Source: JAWKZG01 sp041396125 (lineage in GTDB: Bacteria; Pseudomonadota; Gammaproteobacteria; Competibacterales; Competibacteraceae). From it: 55,438 bases of DNA. Numbering within the stretch: position 1 is the first letter of the stretch; each line of letters opens with the position of its first letter. Location: assembly GCA_041396125.1 (NCBI GenBank), contig JAWKZG010000026.1, positions 1-55,438 on the forward strand, in the 5' to 3' direction. Below the pieces are notes generated by a model. The model did no database searches, was not told where the DNA came from, and was given only the letters and a program-made list of their open reading frames with translations. Below are positions 33,677-42,561 of this stretch, in pieces. A program made the translations under genes and the position numbers.

Positions 33677-35251
33677 ATGACCGATATTCACTCAGACCGG
33701 ATTTTAATCCTCGATTTTGGTGCCCAGTACACGCAGTTGATCGCCCGCCGGGTGCGTGAATGCGGGGTGTATTGCGAAATTTATGCCTGGGATGTGGACG
33801 AGCAGGCGATTCGTGCTTTTGCACCCAAGGGGGTGATTTTGTCCGGCGGGCCGGAGTCTGTCACCGTGACAGAAGGGCCGCGCGCACCACAAGTAGTGTT
33901 CGAACTGGGCATCCCGGTGCTGGGGATTTGCTATGGCATGCAGGCCATGGCGGCGCAACTGGGGGGCCGGGTGGAAAGCGCCTCACAGCGTGAATTTGGC
34001 TATGCGCAGGTGCGGGCTCACGCCCATTCCCGGCTGCTGCGCGATATTGAAGACCACACCACCGCCGAGGGACATGCTTTGCTGGATGTCTGGATGAGTC
34101 ACGGTGATCGTGTGGCCGAGCTGCCACCGGGGTTTGTGCGTAGTGCCAGCACGGCCTCGGCACCGCTGGCGGGGATGGCTGATCCGATACGGGATTATTA
34201 CGGCGTGCAGTTTCATCCGGAAGTGACCCACACCCGCCAGGGCAAACGCATCCTGCGGCGCTTTGTGCTGGACATTTGTGGTTGCCGGGCGCTCTGGACA
34301 ACCGGCAATATTCTCGATGAGAGCATTCATAAAATCCGCCGTCAGGTCGGCAAAGATAACGTGTTGCTGGCCTTGTCGGGCGGTGTCGATTCATCGGTCG
34401 TAGCGGCCCTGCTGCATAAAGCTATCGGTACTCAGCTGGTTTGTGTTTTTGTCGACACCGGATTACTGCGGCTGGGTGAAGGCGATCAGGTGATGACCAC
34501 TTTTGCTGAACATCTGGGGGTGCGGGTGATTCGGGTCGACGCCGAGGCGCGCTATCTGGAGGCGCTGGCCGGAGTAGAGGACCCGGAAAAAAAGCGCAAG
34601 ATCATCGGTGGCCTGTTTATCGATATTTTCGAGGAGGAAGCCGCCCGTCTGAGTGCTGTGCAATGGTTGGCGCAGGGCACTATTTATCCGGATGTGATCG
34701 AATCGGCCGGCAGTGCGACCGGCAAAGCGCATGTGATCAAATCGCACCATAATGTGGGTGGTTTGCCATCGTCTATGCGACTGCGCCTGATCGAACCGCT
34801 GCGAGAGTTGTTCAAAGATGAAGTCCGCCAGCTGGGGGTGGAACTTGGCCTGCCTTCCGAGATGGTGTATCGGCATCCTTTTCCGGGGCCGGGTCTGGGC
34901 GTACGTATTCTGGGTGAAGTGCGTAAAGAGCATGCTGATCTGTTGCGTCTGGCGGATCATATTTTCATCGAAGAGCTGCGCCGGCACGATCTATATGACA
35001 AGACCAGTCAGGCCTTTACCGTATTTCTACCGGTCAAGTCAGTCGGTGTGATGGGCGATGGCCGGCGCTATGATTATGTCGTTGCGCTGCGGGCGGTGGA
35101 AACCGTGGATTTTATGACCGCACGCTGGGCACATCTGCCGTATGATTTCCTTGATCTTGTTTCGCGTCGGATCATCAATGAGGTCGAGGGCATTTCGCGG
35201 GTCGTGTACGATGTTTCCGGCAAACCGCCAGCCACTATCGAATGGGAGTAA
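33677..35251 (+). CDS. guaA: GMP synthase (glutamine-hydrolysing)
   Basis: Converts XMP to GMP using ATP and glutamine. 524 residues from ATG 33677; an in-frame start at 33557 would add forty residues unlike GuaA. Amidotransferase domain: C85 in LGICYGMQ and the His/Glu pair in QFHPEVTH. The PP-loop of the synthetase domain is LSGGVDSSVVAALL. The dimerisation domain ends with the usual VVYDVSGKPPATIEWE. Next to guaB, and followed six bases later by a DUF1840 gene. Confidence 0.98.
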   Translation: MTDIHSDRILILDFGAQYTQLIARRVRECGVYCEIYAWDVDEQAIRAFAPKGVILSGGPESVTVTEGPRAPQVVFELGIPVLGICYGMQAMAAQLGGRVESASQREFGYAQVRAHAHSRLLRDIEDHTTAEGHALLDVWMSHGDRVAELPPGFVRSASTASAPLAGMADPIRDYYGVQFHPEVTHTRQGKRILRRFVLDICGCRALWTTGNILDESIHKIRRQVGKDNVLLALSGGVDSSVVAALLHKAIGTQLVCVFVDTGLLRLGEGDQVMTTFAEHLGVRVIRVDAEARYLEALAGVEDPEKKRKIIGGLFIDIFEEEAARLSAVQWLAQGTIYPDVIESAGSATGKAHVIKSHHNVGGLPSSMRLRLIEPLRELFKDEVRQLGVELGLPSEMVYRHPFPGPGLGVRILGEVRKEHADLLRLADHIFIEELRRHDLYDKTSQAFTVFLPVKSVGVMGDGRRYDYVVALRAVETVDFMTARWAHLPYDFLDLVSRRIINEVEGISRVVYDVSGKPPATIEWE

Positions 35252-35257
35252 TCAGCA

Positions 35258-35572
35258 ATGTTGATTCGTTTTAAAGGTGAGAATACCGGCAGCTTTATCA
35301 TGTTTGGTGATATAGCCAAACAACTGTTGCGAATGATGGGCACGTCGGGCAATGACGAAGGTGCCTTGCGTGAAGAAGATGTGCCGGCAGCTTTGGCCCA
35401 ACTGGAAGCTGCGATCAAACCTTATCAGGAGGCACCAGCTGCAGATGACGAGGAACAAAGCGCTGGTGAGGCAGCCGGAGTAGGGCTGGCGACGCGGGCG
35501 GTGCCGCTGCTGGATTTGCTGCGTGAGGCCAAGCAGAAAGGCGGCTATGTAATGTGGCAGCCTGACAATTAA
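35258..35572 (+). CDS. DUF1840 domain-containing protein
   Basis: Small soluble protein, 104 residues, of unknown function; the family is found mainly in beta- and gammaproteobacteria. The recognisable parts are MLIRFKGENTGSFIMFGD at the start, a central acidic, Ala-rich linker, and RAVPLLDLLREA then GGYVMW at the end. It starts six bases after the guaA stop, so it is probably on the guaBA transcript. Confidence 0.88.
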   Translation: MLIRFKGENTGSFIMFGDIAKQLLRMMGTSGNDEGALREEDVPAALAQLEAAIKPYQEAPAADDEEQSAGEAAGVGLATRAVPLLDLLREAKQKGGYVMWQPDN

Positions 35573-35677
35573 CTGTCTTACGGTGCTTGCTACGCTATTT
35601 TTGTTGCCCTGGGCCTGGGCGGTAAGCCTGGACAAGAAGAGTCATGAGTAAGCGCAACGCTTTACTGGTGCTGCAGG

Positions 35678-36142
35678 ATGCAGCGCCTTCCCGACTTACC
35701 AGACCAGGACTGGATGGCGCGTGCGCTAAGTCTGGCGCAGCGTGCCGCCGAACTGGGCGAAGTACCGGAAGGTGCGCCGCTGGTGCGTGGGCAAACCTGT
35801 CTGGCTGAAGGCTGGAATCAACCCATCAGTGCCCATGACCCTACCGCGCACGCCGAGATTATGGCGTTGCGGACTGCTGCCCGCCGCGCTGGCAATTACC
35901 GACTTCCTGGCAGCACTCTATATGTCACATTGGAACCGTGCGCGATGTGTGCCGGTGCCATCATCCAGGCCCGTGTGCAACGGATTGTGTACGGTGCTGG
36001 CGATTCGCGCAACGGTGCCTGCGGAACGGTATTCAATGTGCTGCAAAACCCTGCTTTGAACCATCGGGCCGAGATAACAGCAAGCATACTCGCAGACGAG
36101 TGTGCCGGTTTATTACGAGGTTTTTTTCGGGCGCGACGTTAA
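35678..36142 (+). CDS. tadA: tRNA-specific adenosine deaminase
   Basis: Deaminates A34 to inosine in tRNA-Arg, 154 residues, normal length. The zinc and catalytic motif HAE lies in PTAHAEIMAL (H58, E60), and the PCxxC ligands are C88 and C91 in LEPCAMCAGA. The segment usually read as GEVPVGAV is GEVPEGAP here, two substitutions at a strongly conserved place. This could be a local sequence error or a real divergence. ATG 35678. Confidence 0.95.
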   Translation: MQRLPDLPDQDWMARALSLAQRAAELGEVPEGAPLVRGQTCLAEGWNQPISAHDPTAHAEIMALRTAARRAGNYRLPGSTLYVTLEPCAMCAGAIIQARVQRIVYGAGDSRNGACGTVFNVLQNPALNHRAEITASILADECAGLLRGFFRARR

Positions 36143-36223
36143 AAAAATTCCGTACCTGCCAGCCAAAACAGCGAGGTGTGTTGAGTTTTACCTGCGCAGC
36201 TCTGAAAATCTGACCTATACTAA

Positions 36224-36249
36224 TTACGCTAAAACGTAAAAGTTATAAT
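36224..36249 (+). promoter_or_regulatory. Promoter and operator candidate of the aldolase/ABC sugar cluster
   Basis: An inverted repeat TTACG-CTAAAA-CGTAA (36224-36239) is followed four bases later by a perfect TATAAT box (36244-36249), 31 bases ahead of the aldolase ATG. The repeat covers the -35 and spacer region, where a repressor would block polymerase. No good -35 hexamer is seen, which also fits an activator-dependent promoter. Confidence 0.45.
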
Positions 36250-36279
36250 CCCAAAAAAAACAGCAGGAGGAATTTCATC

Positions 36280-37128
36280 ATGCTCGAACCCGCACTCAAG
36301 CGGATGGCATCAACCCGTGCGCTTAAAGTCGGCCATTTTCTGGTCGAATTCGCGACTCCCGGCATCGGCCATATTCTCAAAAGTGCAGGCTGTGAATTTG
36401 TTGTGCTGGATACCGAGCACAGCGGTTTCAGCTTTGAGACGGTGCGCAGCACAGTGCAGTACTGCAAAGCGGCTGATCTGCCCATCATCGTGCGGGTGCC
36501 CTCGAAGGAATACCATCATATTGCCCGCGCTGTCGATATGGGTGCCGAGGGGGTTATGTTGCCGATGGTGGGCTCTGCTGCAGAGGCCCAACAGATTTTG
36601 GATTGTCTGAAATACCCGCCGGTAGGTGGCCGGGGGGCGATATTCCAGTTCGCGCATGATGATTACCAGTCTGGCACTGCACTCGACAAGATCAAAGCGG
36701 CCAATGCACGGACGGCTTTATTCGTGCAGATTGAAACCGCTGAAGGCGTTGCCAATGCTGATGAAATCGCAGCAGTAGACGGCGTTGATGTGCTGTGGGT
36801 CGGACATTTTGATCTGAGCAATTCGCTCGGGATTCCGGGGCAGTTTGATCACCCGGAATTCATCAAGGCAACGGATGCAGTGATCAAAGCTGCCCGGAAA
36901 CACGGCAAATCTGCTGGCCGCCTGATACCGACCGTCGAGCAAAGTATCGAGCTGTATAAATATGGCTTCGATTTCATCAGTTATTCTGGCGATGTGTGGG
37001 CGTTCCACGGCGCAATTCAGAATGCTGTCAATGATATTCGCGAGGGTTGCGCCAGTACTTCCAAGCAGCGTGCCAAGCCTACGGACAAAAAGAAAAGCGC
37101 CGAAAAGAAAAGCAGCAAAAAGAAATAG
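36280..37128 (+). CDS. HpcH/HpaI aldolase family protein
   Basis: Class II (metal-dependent) aldolase, 282 residues, that cleaves or forms a 2-keto-hydroxy acid, with pyruvate or glyoxylate-type products. Active-site residues by family position are H47 in DTEHSGFSFE, R72 in IIVRVPS, and metal ligands E152 in QIETAEG and D178 in VGHFDLSNSLG. The last 25 residues are a Lys/Ser-rich tail (KKKSAEKKSSKKK), absent from typical members. It leads the sugar cluster behind a strong AGGAGG site and is followed nine bases later by a dehydrogenase. The substrate is probably an intermediate of the imported sugar acid. Confidence 0.9.
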   Translation: MLEPALKRMASTRALKVGHFLVEFATPGIGHILKSAGCEFVVLDTEHSGFSFETVRSTVQYCKAADLPIIVRVPSKEYHHIARAVDMGAEGVMLPMVGSAAEAQQILDCLKYPPVGGRGAIFQFAHDDYQSGTALDKIKAANARTALFVQIETAEGVANADEIAAVDGVDVLWVGHFDLSNSLGIPGQFDHPEFIKATDAVIKAARKHGKSAGRLIPTVEQSIELYKYGFDFISYSGDVWAFHGAIQNAVNDIREGCASTSKQRAKPTDKKKSAEKKSSKKK

Positions 37129-37137
37129 GAGGAGCGT

Positions 37138-38184
37138 ATGTCCAGCAAATTTCGGGTTGCTTTGAGCAGCGATTTTATCAAACCGGATGGCTCACCTGCT
37201 TACCCGATGTTCGATCTGAGTCCTTTGCAAGACCCGGACATCGAGTATGCCTATCTCGATTGCAGCGGTGAAATCGATGCCACCGAGATCGCCGATTATG
37301 ACGCTTTGATTTTACTGGCGCATAAATTTACAGCGGCCAGCGTACCGGAGAATGGCCGGCTGGCCGTTATCGCACGATTTGGCGTCGGTTACGATACGGT
37401 GGACGTGGCCAGCTGCAGCGATAACCATATTGCACTGGTGATTACTCCCGACGGGGTACGCCGCCCGGTGGCAGTGTCGGTCATGACCTTTATCCTGGCC
37501 TTGAGCGGTAAATTATTCGCCAAGGACCGGATGACCCGGCAAGGGCCGGAAGGTTGGGCCCGGCGCAGTGATTATATGGGCGTTGGTCTGGTCGGCAAGA
37601 CTCTCGGAGTCTTGGGTATTGGCAATATCGGGGCCGAGATTTTTCGCCTTGCCAAGCCTTTCGACTTTAATTTTATTGCGCATGATCCCTACGCCGATCC
37701 GGACGTTGTCGCAGAGTTGGGAATCGAGCTGGTCAGCCTGGAAGAACTCTTCCAGCGGGTTGATTTTCTCAGTGTGAATTGCCCCCTGAACGAGCATACT
37801 CATCATATTGTTAACGCCCGGAATCTGGCGCTGATGAAGCCGAGTGCCTTTCTTATCAACACAGCTCGCGGTCCAGTAGTGGACGAAGCGGCGCTGTTCG
37901 AGGTGCTGCAGGCGGGAAAAATAGCCGGCGCGGGTCTGGATGTGTTCGAACAGGAACCTGCCAGCGCTGATAATCCTTTGTTCAAACTGGATAATGTTAT
38001 CGTCGCACCACACGCTTTATGCTGGACCGACGAATGTTTTGCCGGTAATGGTGCGGCGGATGTCCGGGCTGTGCTGGATGTCATGCATGGTCGAACACCG
38101 ACAGGTATCGTCAATAAAACAATACAGGATGATCCGGTCTGGCAGGCCAAACTGGCTGCATTCAAATCTCAGTTTGGAGGCTGA
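37138..38184 (+). CDS. D-2-hydroxyacid dehydrogenase family protein
   Basis: NAD(P)-dependent enzyme that reduces 2-keto acids to D-2-hydroxy acids or the reverse, 348 residues. The Rossmann motif GIGNIG is at 160-165, with D183 after beta-B favouring NAD. Catalytic residues are R244 in NTARGPVVDE, E273 in DVFEQEP and H292 in APHALCW. Directly after the aldolase (nine bases, GGAGG site), so it may handle the aldolase product, for example glyoxylate or hydroxypyruvate. It is close to the phosphoglycerate/glyoxylate reductase subgroup; which one is not clear. Confidence 0.92.
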   Translation: MSSKFRVALSSDFIKPDGSPAYPMFDLSPLQDPDIEYAYLDCSGEIDATEIADYDALILLAHKFTAASVPENGRLAVIARFGVGYDTVDVASCSDNHIALVITPDGVRRPVAVSVMTFILALSGKLFAKDRMTRQGPEGWARRSDYMGVGLVGKTLGVLGIGNIGAEIFRLAKPFDFNFIAHDPYADPDVVAELGIELVSLEELFQRVDFLSVNCPLNEHTHHIVNARNLALMKPSAFLINTARGPVVDEAALFEVLQAGKIAGAGLDVFEQEPASADNPLFKLDNVIVAPHALCWTDECFAGNGAADVRAVLDVMHGRTPTGIVNKTIQDDPVWQAKLAAFKSQFGG

Positions 38185-38223
38185 CAGCCTTCGAAAACCC
38201 ATAAATAACCCTGGAGGAGAATT

Positions 38224-39666
38224 ATGCGCTTTACAACAACATTCAATACCCTGGCGCTAACGGTCGGGCTGGCACTGGCCAGTTCGGCTGCACTGGCCCA
38301 GAGTGCTGCCGAGCAGGCCGTAGAGGCGGCCAAGCAGTATTCTGGTACAACAATCACAGTGGTTTGGGAAGCTGGTTTGCAGGCGCTTGACCCACTGAAT
38401 TTTTCCGGCCCGAAATGGAAAGAACTGACGGGCATTGACGTCAAGATCATTGAAGTCCCCACCGCCGAGATGTTCACCAAGATATTGCAGGAGCACCGTG
38501 CTGGCACAGGCGCTTACGATGCCCTGAATGTCATCCCTTCATGGATGCCGGATCTGGCCATTGCGGGCGCACTGGAGCCGCTCGATGCCTACGTGGATAA
38601 ATACGGTTATCGCGACGAGTTGCAGGAAATTGCGCCGGTCTACCGTGATAATCAAATGACCTATGACGGCAAGATTTATGGCTTTCCGGACGACGGTGAT
38701 GTGTTCCTGTTCTATTACCGCAAAGATATTCTGGGCGATCCCGACACGCAAAAAGCATTCAAGGAAAAGCTGGGTTACGACTTGCCGGTGCCGCCTACGA
38801 CCTGGCAGGAATTTGCCGATGTCGGGCAGTTCATCTCGGATCATTACCAGAACAAACCTTACGGTGCAGCGTTTTTCCGCGATGCGCCTTATGCACAGTT
38901 TATGTTTCAGGAGCGCTTTCGGGTCGAGGGTGGCAAATTTTTTGACCCCGACACCATGCAGGCTACCGTCAATAGCGATATCGGCGTAAAAGTCCTGACT
39001 GAAATGCGGGCTGAAAATAAATTTATGCCGCCGGGTGTGGAAGCCTGGGGATTTGTTGAAAATCTGGCTGCTTTTCTGGCCGGCGACACCGCCATGACTA
39101 TCTCCTGGCCGCCATACGGGCGTTGGGCTGCAGGTTATGGCACGGATGAACAGGCCCTGTCCTGGGTGCCGAAATCCACTATTGCCGGTAAAGTCGGTTA
39201 TGCCTTGCCGCCGGGTGGGCATCCGGAACTCGCGGTCGGTTTCTCGCTTAGCGTGTCTGCCAGCAGCAAGAACAAAGAAGCGGCGTATTTGTTTATTCAG
39301 TGGCTGAACAGTAAGGATATCAGTTTGGAACGGGTGCAGTTGCCGTATGCCCTGCGCGACCCTTTCCGGGACTCGCATTTTGTCAGCCCGGAGTATCAGA
39401 GCCGCTGGCCGGAAGCGTCGGAATACCTTGATGCCTTGCAACAGGGCGCAGTTACCGGTCTGCTGGATTTATCATTACTGCAAACCGATCGTTACGAAGA
39501 AGCGCTGCGCCAGGGCATCAGCCGCCTGTGGGCGGGGGATGATCCGCAGGCTATTCTGGACGATGTCGCCGCAAGCTGGGATACCACCACCCAGAAAATC
39601 GGCGTCGATAGGCAACAAGCAGTATATCTGGACTGGGCTGGCAAGCCGAACGCTTACCCGCAGTAA
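38224..39666 (+). CDS. Carbohydrate ABC transporter substrate-binding protein (family 1)
   Basis: Periplasmic sugar-binding protein, 480 residues, signal peptide about 1-25 (ending AALAQ). Typical family-1 features: TVVWEAG near the start, an early ligand loop IPSWMPDLAIAGALEPLD, KIYGFPDDGDVFLFYYRKD near 150, and FLAGDTAMTISWPP near 285. It starts behind GGAGG, 39 bases after the dehydrogenase. The permeases follow after a stem-loop. The cluster suggests a sugar, sugar acid or lactone ligand. Confidence 0.93.
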   Translation: MRFTTTFNTLALTVGLALASSAALAQSAAEQAVEAAKQYSGTTITVVWEAGLQALDPLNFSGPKWKELTGIDVKIIEVPTAEMFTKILQEHRAGTGAYDALNVIPSWMPDLAIAGALEPLDAYVDKYGYRDELQEIAPVYRDNQMTYDGKIYGFPDDGDVFLFYYRKDILGDPDTQKAFKEKLGYDLPVPPTTWQEFADVGQFISDHYQNKPYGAAFFRDAPYAQFMFQERFRVEGGKFFDPDTMQATVNSDIGVKVLTEMRAENKFMPPGVEAWGFVENLAAFLAGDTAMTISWPPYGRWAAGYGTDEQALSWVPKSTIAGKVGYALPPGGHPELAVGFSLSVSASSKNKEAAYLFIQWLNSKDISLERVQLPYALRDPFRDSHFVSPEYQSRWPEASEYLDALQQGAVTGLLDLSLLQTDRYEEALRQGISRLWAGDDPQAILDDVAASWDTTTQKIGVDRQQAVYLDWAGKPNAYPQ

Positions 39667-39695
39667 ACGCTAGTGGGTATTTTCTTTTCTGATGT

Positions 39696-39719
39696 CCCCC
39701 CTTTGTCAAACAAGGGGGG
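39696..39719 (+). promoter_or_regulatory. Intercistronic stem-loop between binding protein and permease genes
   Basis: Perfect inverted repeat CCCCCCTT and AAGGGGGG around an eight-base loop, 30 bases past the binding-protein stop and just before the permease ATG (39729). There is no T-run. It would stabilise the upstream message or reduce read-through, giving more binding protein than membrane parts, as in maltose operons (inference). It also comes close to the permease ribosome site. Confidence 0.6.
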
Positions 39720-39728
39720 TGTATCCAT

Positions 39729-40619
39729 ATGACCTATGCTCATGCTGCCGGGCCGTTATCTGATCGCTTTTTCAAGTATTGGTTGATTGGCCCGGCGATC
39801 TTTCTGATTTTGCTGATTGGTCTGTTTCCACTTGTTTATACCCTGCTGGTCAGCTTCCAGAATATCAATCTGCTCGATCAGGACACCTCATTTCACGGTC
39901 TGCTTAACTACCAGCAATTGTTTAAAGATCGTCGGTTATGGGAATCGATGCTGCATACGCTGACTTTTTTAGTGATAGCCCTGCCGATTGAGCTGATTCT
40001 GGGTCTTTTGATGGCACAACTCTGTCTGGAACGCCTGCCGGGCAAGCAGATTTTTATCGCGCTGCTGGTCTTGCCGACCGTTATCTCGCCGATTGTAGCC
40101 GGGGCGACCTGGCGCCTGCTGTTCGATGTGCGGTTTGGGCCGATTAATCAAATACTCAGTTGGTTCGCCGGTGAGCCGGTCAATATTCTGTGGACGATTA
40201 AACCCGAGTTTGTCTATCCGGCGGTTTTGATCGCTGAGATCTGGCAGTGGACGCCGTTTATGTTCCTGCTATTACTGGCGGCGCTGTCAAATGTCGATAA
40301 ATCGCAACTGGAAGCCGCCGAGATCGACGGGGCGTCGTACTGGCGCATTTTTTTCAAGATCGTCCTGCCTGCCATCAAACCCATCGTGTGGATCGCGTTG
40401 CTGATACGCGGACTGGATTTGTTCCGGTTGTTCGATGTGGTCTGGGCCTTGACCAAAGGCGGGCCGGGTACGCGTACTGAAACGATTTCGATCTATGCCT
40501 ATATACAAGGGTTTCAGCAGTTTGAGACCAGTTATACGGCAGCAGTTGCTTTCATGGTGATCGTATTGTTATCGATCGTGGTCATTCTGGCGCTGCGGCG
40601 GATGGAGATTGCGCGATGA
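39729..40619 (+). CDS. Sugar ABC transporter permease (MalF/UgpA type)
   Basis: Inner-membrane channel subunit, 296 residues, six predicted helices. The ATPase-contact motif is EAAEIDGASYWRIFFKIVLP at about 197-216. TKGGPGTRTETISIYAYIQGF near 240-260 is typical of this subgroup. It overlaps the second permease by four bases. It starts ten bases after the stem-loop. Confidence 0.94.
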   Translation: MTYAHAAGPLSDRFFKYWLIGPAIFLILLIGLFPLVYTLLVSFQNINLLDQDTSFHGLLNYQQLFKDRRLWESMLHTLTFLVIALPIELILGLLMAQLCLERLPGKQIFIALLVLPTVISPIVAGATWRLLFDVRFGPINQILSWFAGEPVNILWTIKPEFVYPAVLIAEIWQWTPFMFLLLLAALSNVDKSQLEAAEIDGASYWRIFFKIVLPAIKPIVWIALLIRGLDLFRLFDVVWALTKGGPGTRTETISIYAYIQGFQQFETSYTAAVAFMVIVLLSIVVILALRRMEIAR

Positions 40620-41434
40620 GGGCTATGGTGCGGATGCTGGCGCGTTATCTGGCTCTAATTGCGTTGACGATCATTTTTTTATTTCCGATTTACTGGCTGT
40701 TCGCCATCTCGTTCAAGACTCCGGAAGAGATTTTTGCCTCACCGCCGCAGTGGTTACCGGAGGCTATCCAGTTTGCCAACTATGCAGTGCTGTTTAAAGA
40801 CGGTGATGCGATCACGGTCTGGAACAGTTTGATTGTCGCGTCGATCAGTACGGTGCTGGCGATGGTGCTGGGTACCTTATGTGCCTACAGCCTGGCTCGT
40901 TTTCGCACCGGTGGCGATAATCTGGCCATCTGGATTATCTCGCAACGCATGATTCCACCGATTGCGGTGGTCTTTCCGATTTTTCTGCTCTATGTCTGGT
41001 TCGGCTGGGTGGATACCTATCATGGTCTGATTCTGCTCTACACCGCGTTTAATCTGCCCTATGTGATCTGGATGATGCGAGGTTATATCGAGGATATTCC
41101 CCTTGAACTGGAAGAAAGCGCACTGGTTGACGGCTGCACGCAGTGGGAGGTGGTGCGCAAGGTGGTGTTCCCGATGGCCCGTTCCGGCCTGTTTGCAACG
41201 GCGGTGTTTACGTTTGTATTCGCCTGGAATGATTTCATTTTTGCGCTGGTGTTGACCCGAACGGAAGTCACCACGTTTCCGGTGCAGGTCACACATTATT
41301 TCGGTGGACAGTCAAATTTCTGGGCCAAGATCGCAGCGATGAGTGTGCTCGGTACAGTGCCGATTTTTATCGCGGTGGCCATGTTGCAGCGTTATCTGGT
41401 GCGCGGTATTTCGATGGGCGCGGTCAAGGGGTAG
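40616..41434 (+). CDS. Carbohydrate ABC transporter permease (MalG/UgpE type)
   Basis: Second channel subunit, 272 residues, six helices. The motif EESALVDGCTQWEVVRKVVFP near 163-183 fits the EAA loop, although the usual EAA is ESA. LPYVIWMMRGYIEDIP just before it and the C-terminal RYLVRGISMGAVKG are typical of MalG relatives. ATGA overlap with the first permease; followed after 15 bases by the ATPase. Confidence 0.94.
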   Translation: MRAMVRMLARYLALIALTIIFLFPIYWLFAISFKTPEEIFASPPQWLPEAIQFANYAVLFKDGDAITVWNSLIVASISTVLAMVLGTLCAYSLARFRTGGDNLAIWIISQRMIPPIAVVFPIFLLYVWFGWVDTYHGLILLYTAFNLPYVIWMMRGYIEDIPLELEESALVDGCTQWEVVRKVVFPMARSGLFATAVFTFVFAWNDFIFALVLTRTEVTTFPVQVTHYFGGQSNFWAKIAAMSVLGTVPIFIAVAMLQRYLVRGISMGAVKG

Positions 41435-41449
41435 AGCGTAAGGTTAACA

Positions 41450-42547
41450 ATGGCACGATTAAAAATAAGCGGATTACACAAATACTACGGTTCCATGCAT
41501 GCCTTGCGCGGGATTGATCTGGATATTCCGGAAGGCGAGTTTACCGTTTTTGTCGGCCCTTCGGGCTGTGGTAAATCAACCCTGCTGCGTACTATCGCGG
41601 GCCTGGAAGACGTTAATAAAGGCCAGATCGAAATCGATGATCAGGTGGTTAATACCATGCGCCCGCGTGATCGCAACGTCGCGATGGTCTTTCAGAACTA
41701 TGCGCTCTATCCCTATATGAACGTGTTTGAAAACATCGCGTTCGGGTTGCGGGCGCGTAAATTTGCCGAGGTGGAAATTCAAAAACGGGTCAGCGAAGCT
41801 GCCAGCATGCTGGGTATCGAAGCGCTGCTCGAACGTTTACCCAAACAACTGTCGGGCGGACAGCGGCAGCGTGTCGCGATTGGCCGGGCGGTGGTGCGCG
41901 ATGCCCGCTTGTACTTGTTCGACGAGCCGCTGAGCAATCTGGATGCCCAGTTGCGGGAAGAAATGCGCAGCGAAATCAAACGTCTGCATCAGGGTATTGG
42001 CAAAACCATGATCTATGTCACGCACGATCAGATCGAGGCGATGACCCTGGCTGATCGGATCGTATTACTGAAAGACGGCCAGATTGAGCAGATCGGGGCA
42101 CCGCTGGAGCTGTTCGAACGACCTGCGACCCGGTTTGTGGCCAGCTTTCTGGGTTCTCCATCAATCAATTTTATTCCGGTGACGGTGGTGCGGGAGGAGG
42201 GTGGAACGCTGGCTGTCCGCTTTGCCGACAATACCCGCTTAGCACTGCCACCGCAGCGGCAGCCGGCGCTGGCCGACTGGTGCGACCGCGAACTGTTGCT
42301 CGGGGTGCGTGCTGAGCATCTGCGACGGGCTCGCGATGATGACGCTGCACCGGCACAGCTGGCGGTGACTTTCGAACTGATCCAGCCTACCGGCACCCGC
42401 AGTTATGGCACGTTTCGGCTGGCCGGAACGCCAATGGTGGCCGAGTTGCAGGCGCATGATGTGCAGCATACCGGCGAGCAGCTGCAGCTCAGCGTTGATA
42501 TGAACCGGACGATTCTGATCGATCCGCAGACTGATAAGGTTATTTAA
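41450..42547 (+). CDS. Sugar ABC transporter ATP-binding protein (MalK/UgpC type)
   Basis: ATPase of the carbohydrate importer, 365 residues. Walker A is GPSGCGKST (about 37-45), the signature LSGGQRQRVAIGRA (about 134-147), and Walker B LYLFDEPLSNLD. The C-terminal 120 residues form the regulatory MalK/TOBE domain, LGVRAEHLRRARDDD onward. With the binding protein and two permeases it makes a complete importer. It is followed after 14 bases by the lactonase-like gene. Confidence 0.95.
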   Translation: MARLKISGLHKYYGSMHALRGIDLDIPEGEFTVFVGPSGCGKSTLLRTIAGLEDVNKGQIEIDDQVVNTMRPRDRNVAMVFQNYALYPYMNVFENIAFGLRARKFAEVEIQKRVSEAASMLGIEALLERLPKQLSGGQRQRVAIGRAVVRDARLYLFDEPLSNLDAQLREEMRSEIKRLHQGIGKTMIYVTHDQIEAMTLADRIVLLKDGQIEQIGAPLELFERPATRFVASFLGSPSINFIPVTVVREEGGTLAVRFADNTRLALPPQRQPALADWCDRELLLGVRAEHLRRARDDDAAPAQLAVTFELIQPTGTRSYGTFRLAGTPMVAELQAHDVQHTGEQLQLSVDMNRTILIDPQTDKVI

Positions 42548-42561
42548 GAGGAGGGTTTTTC

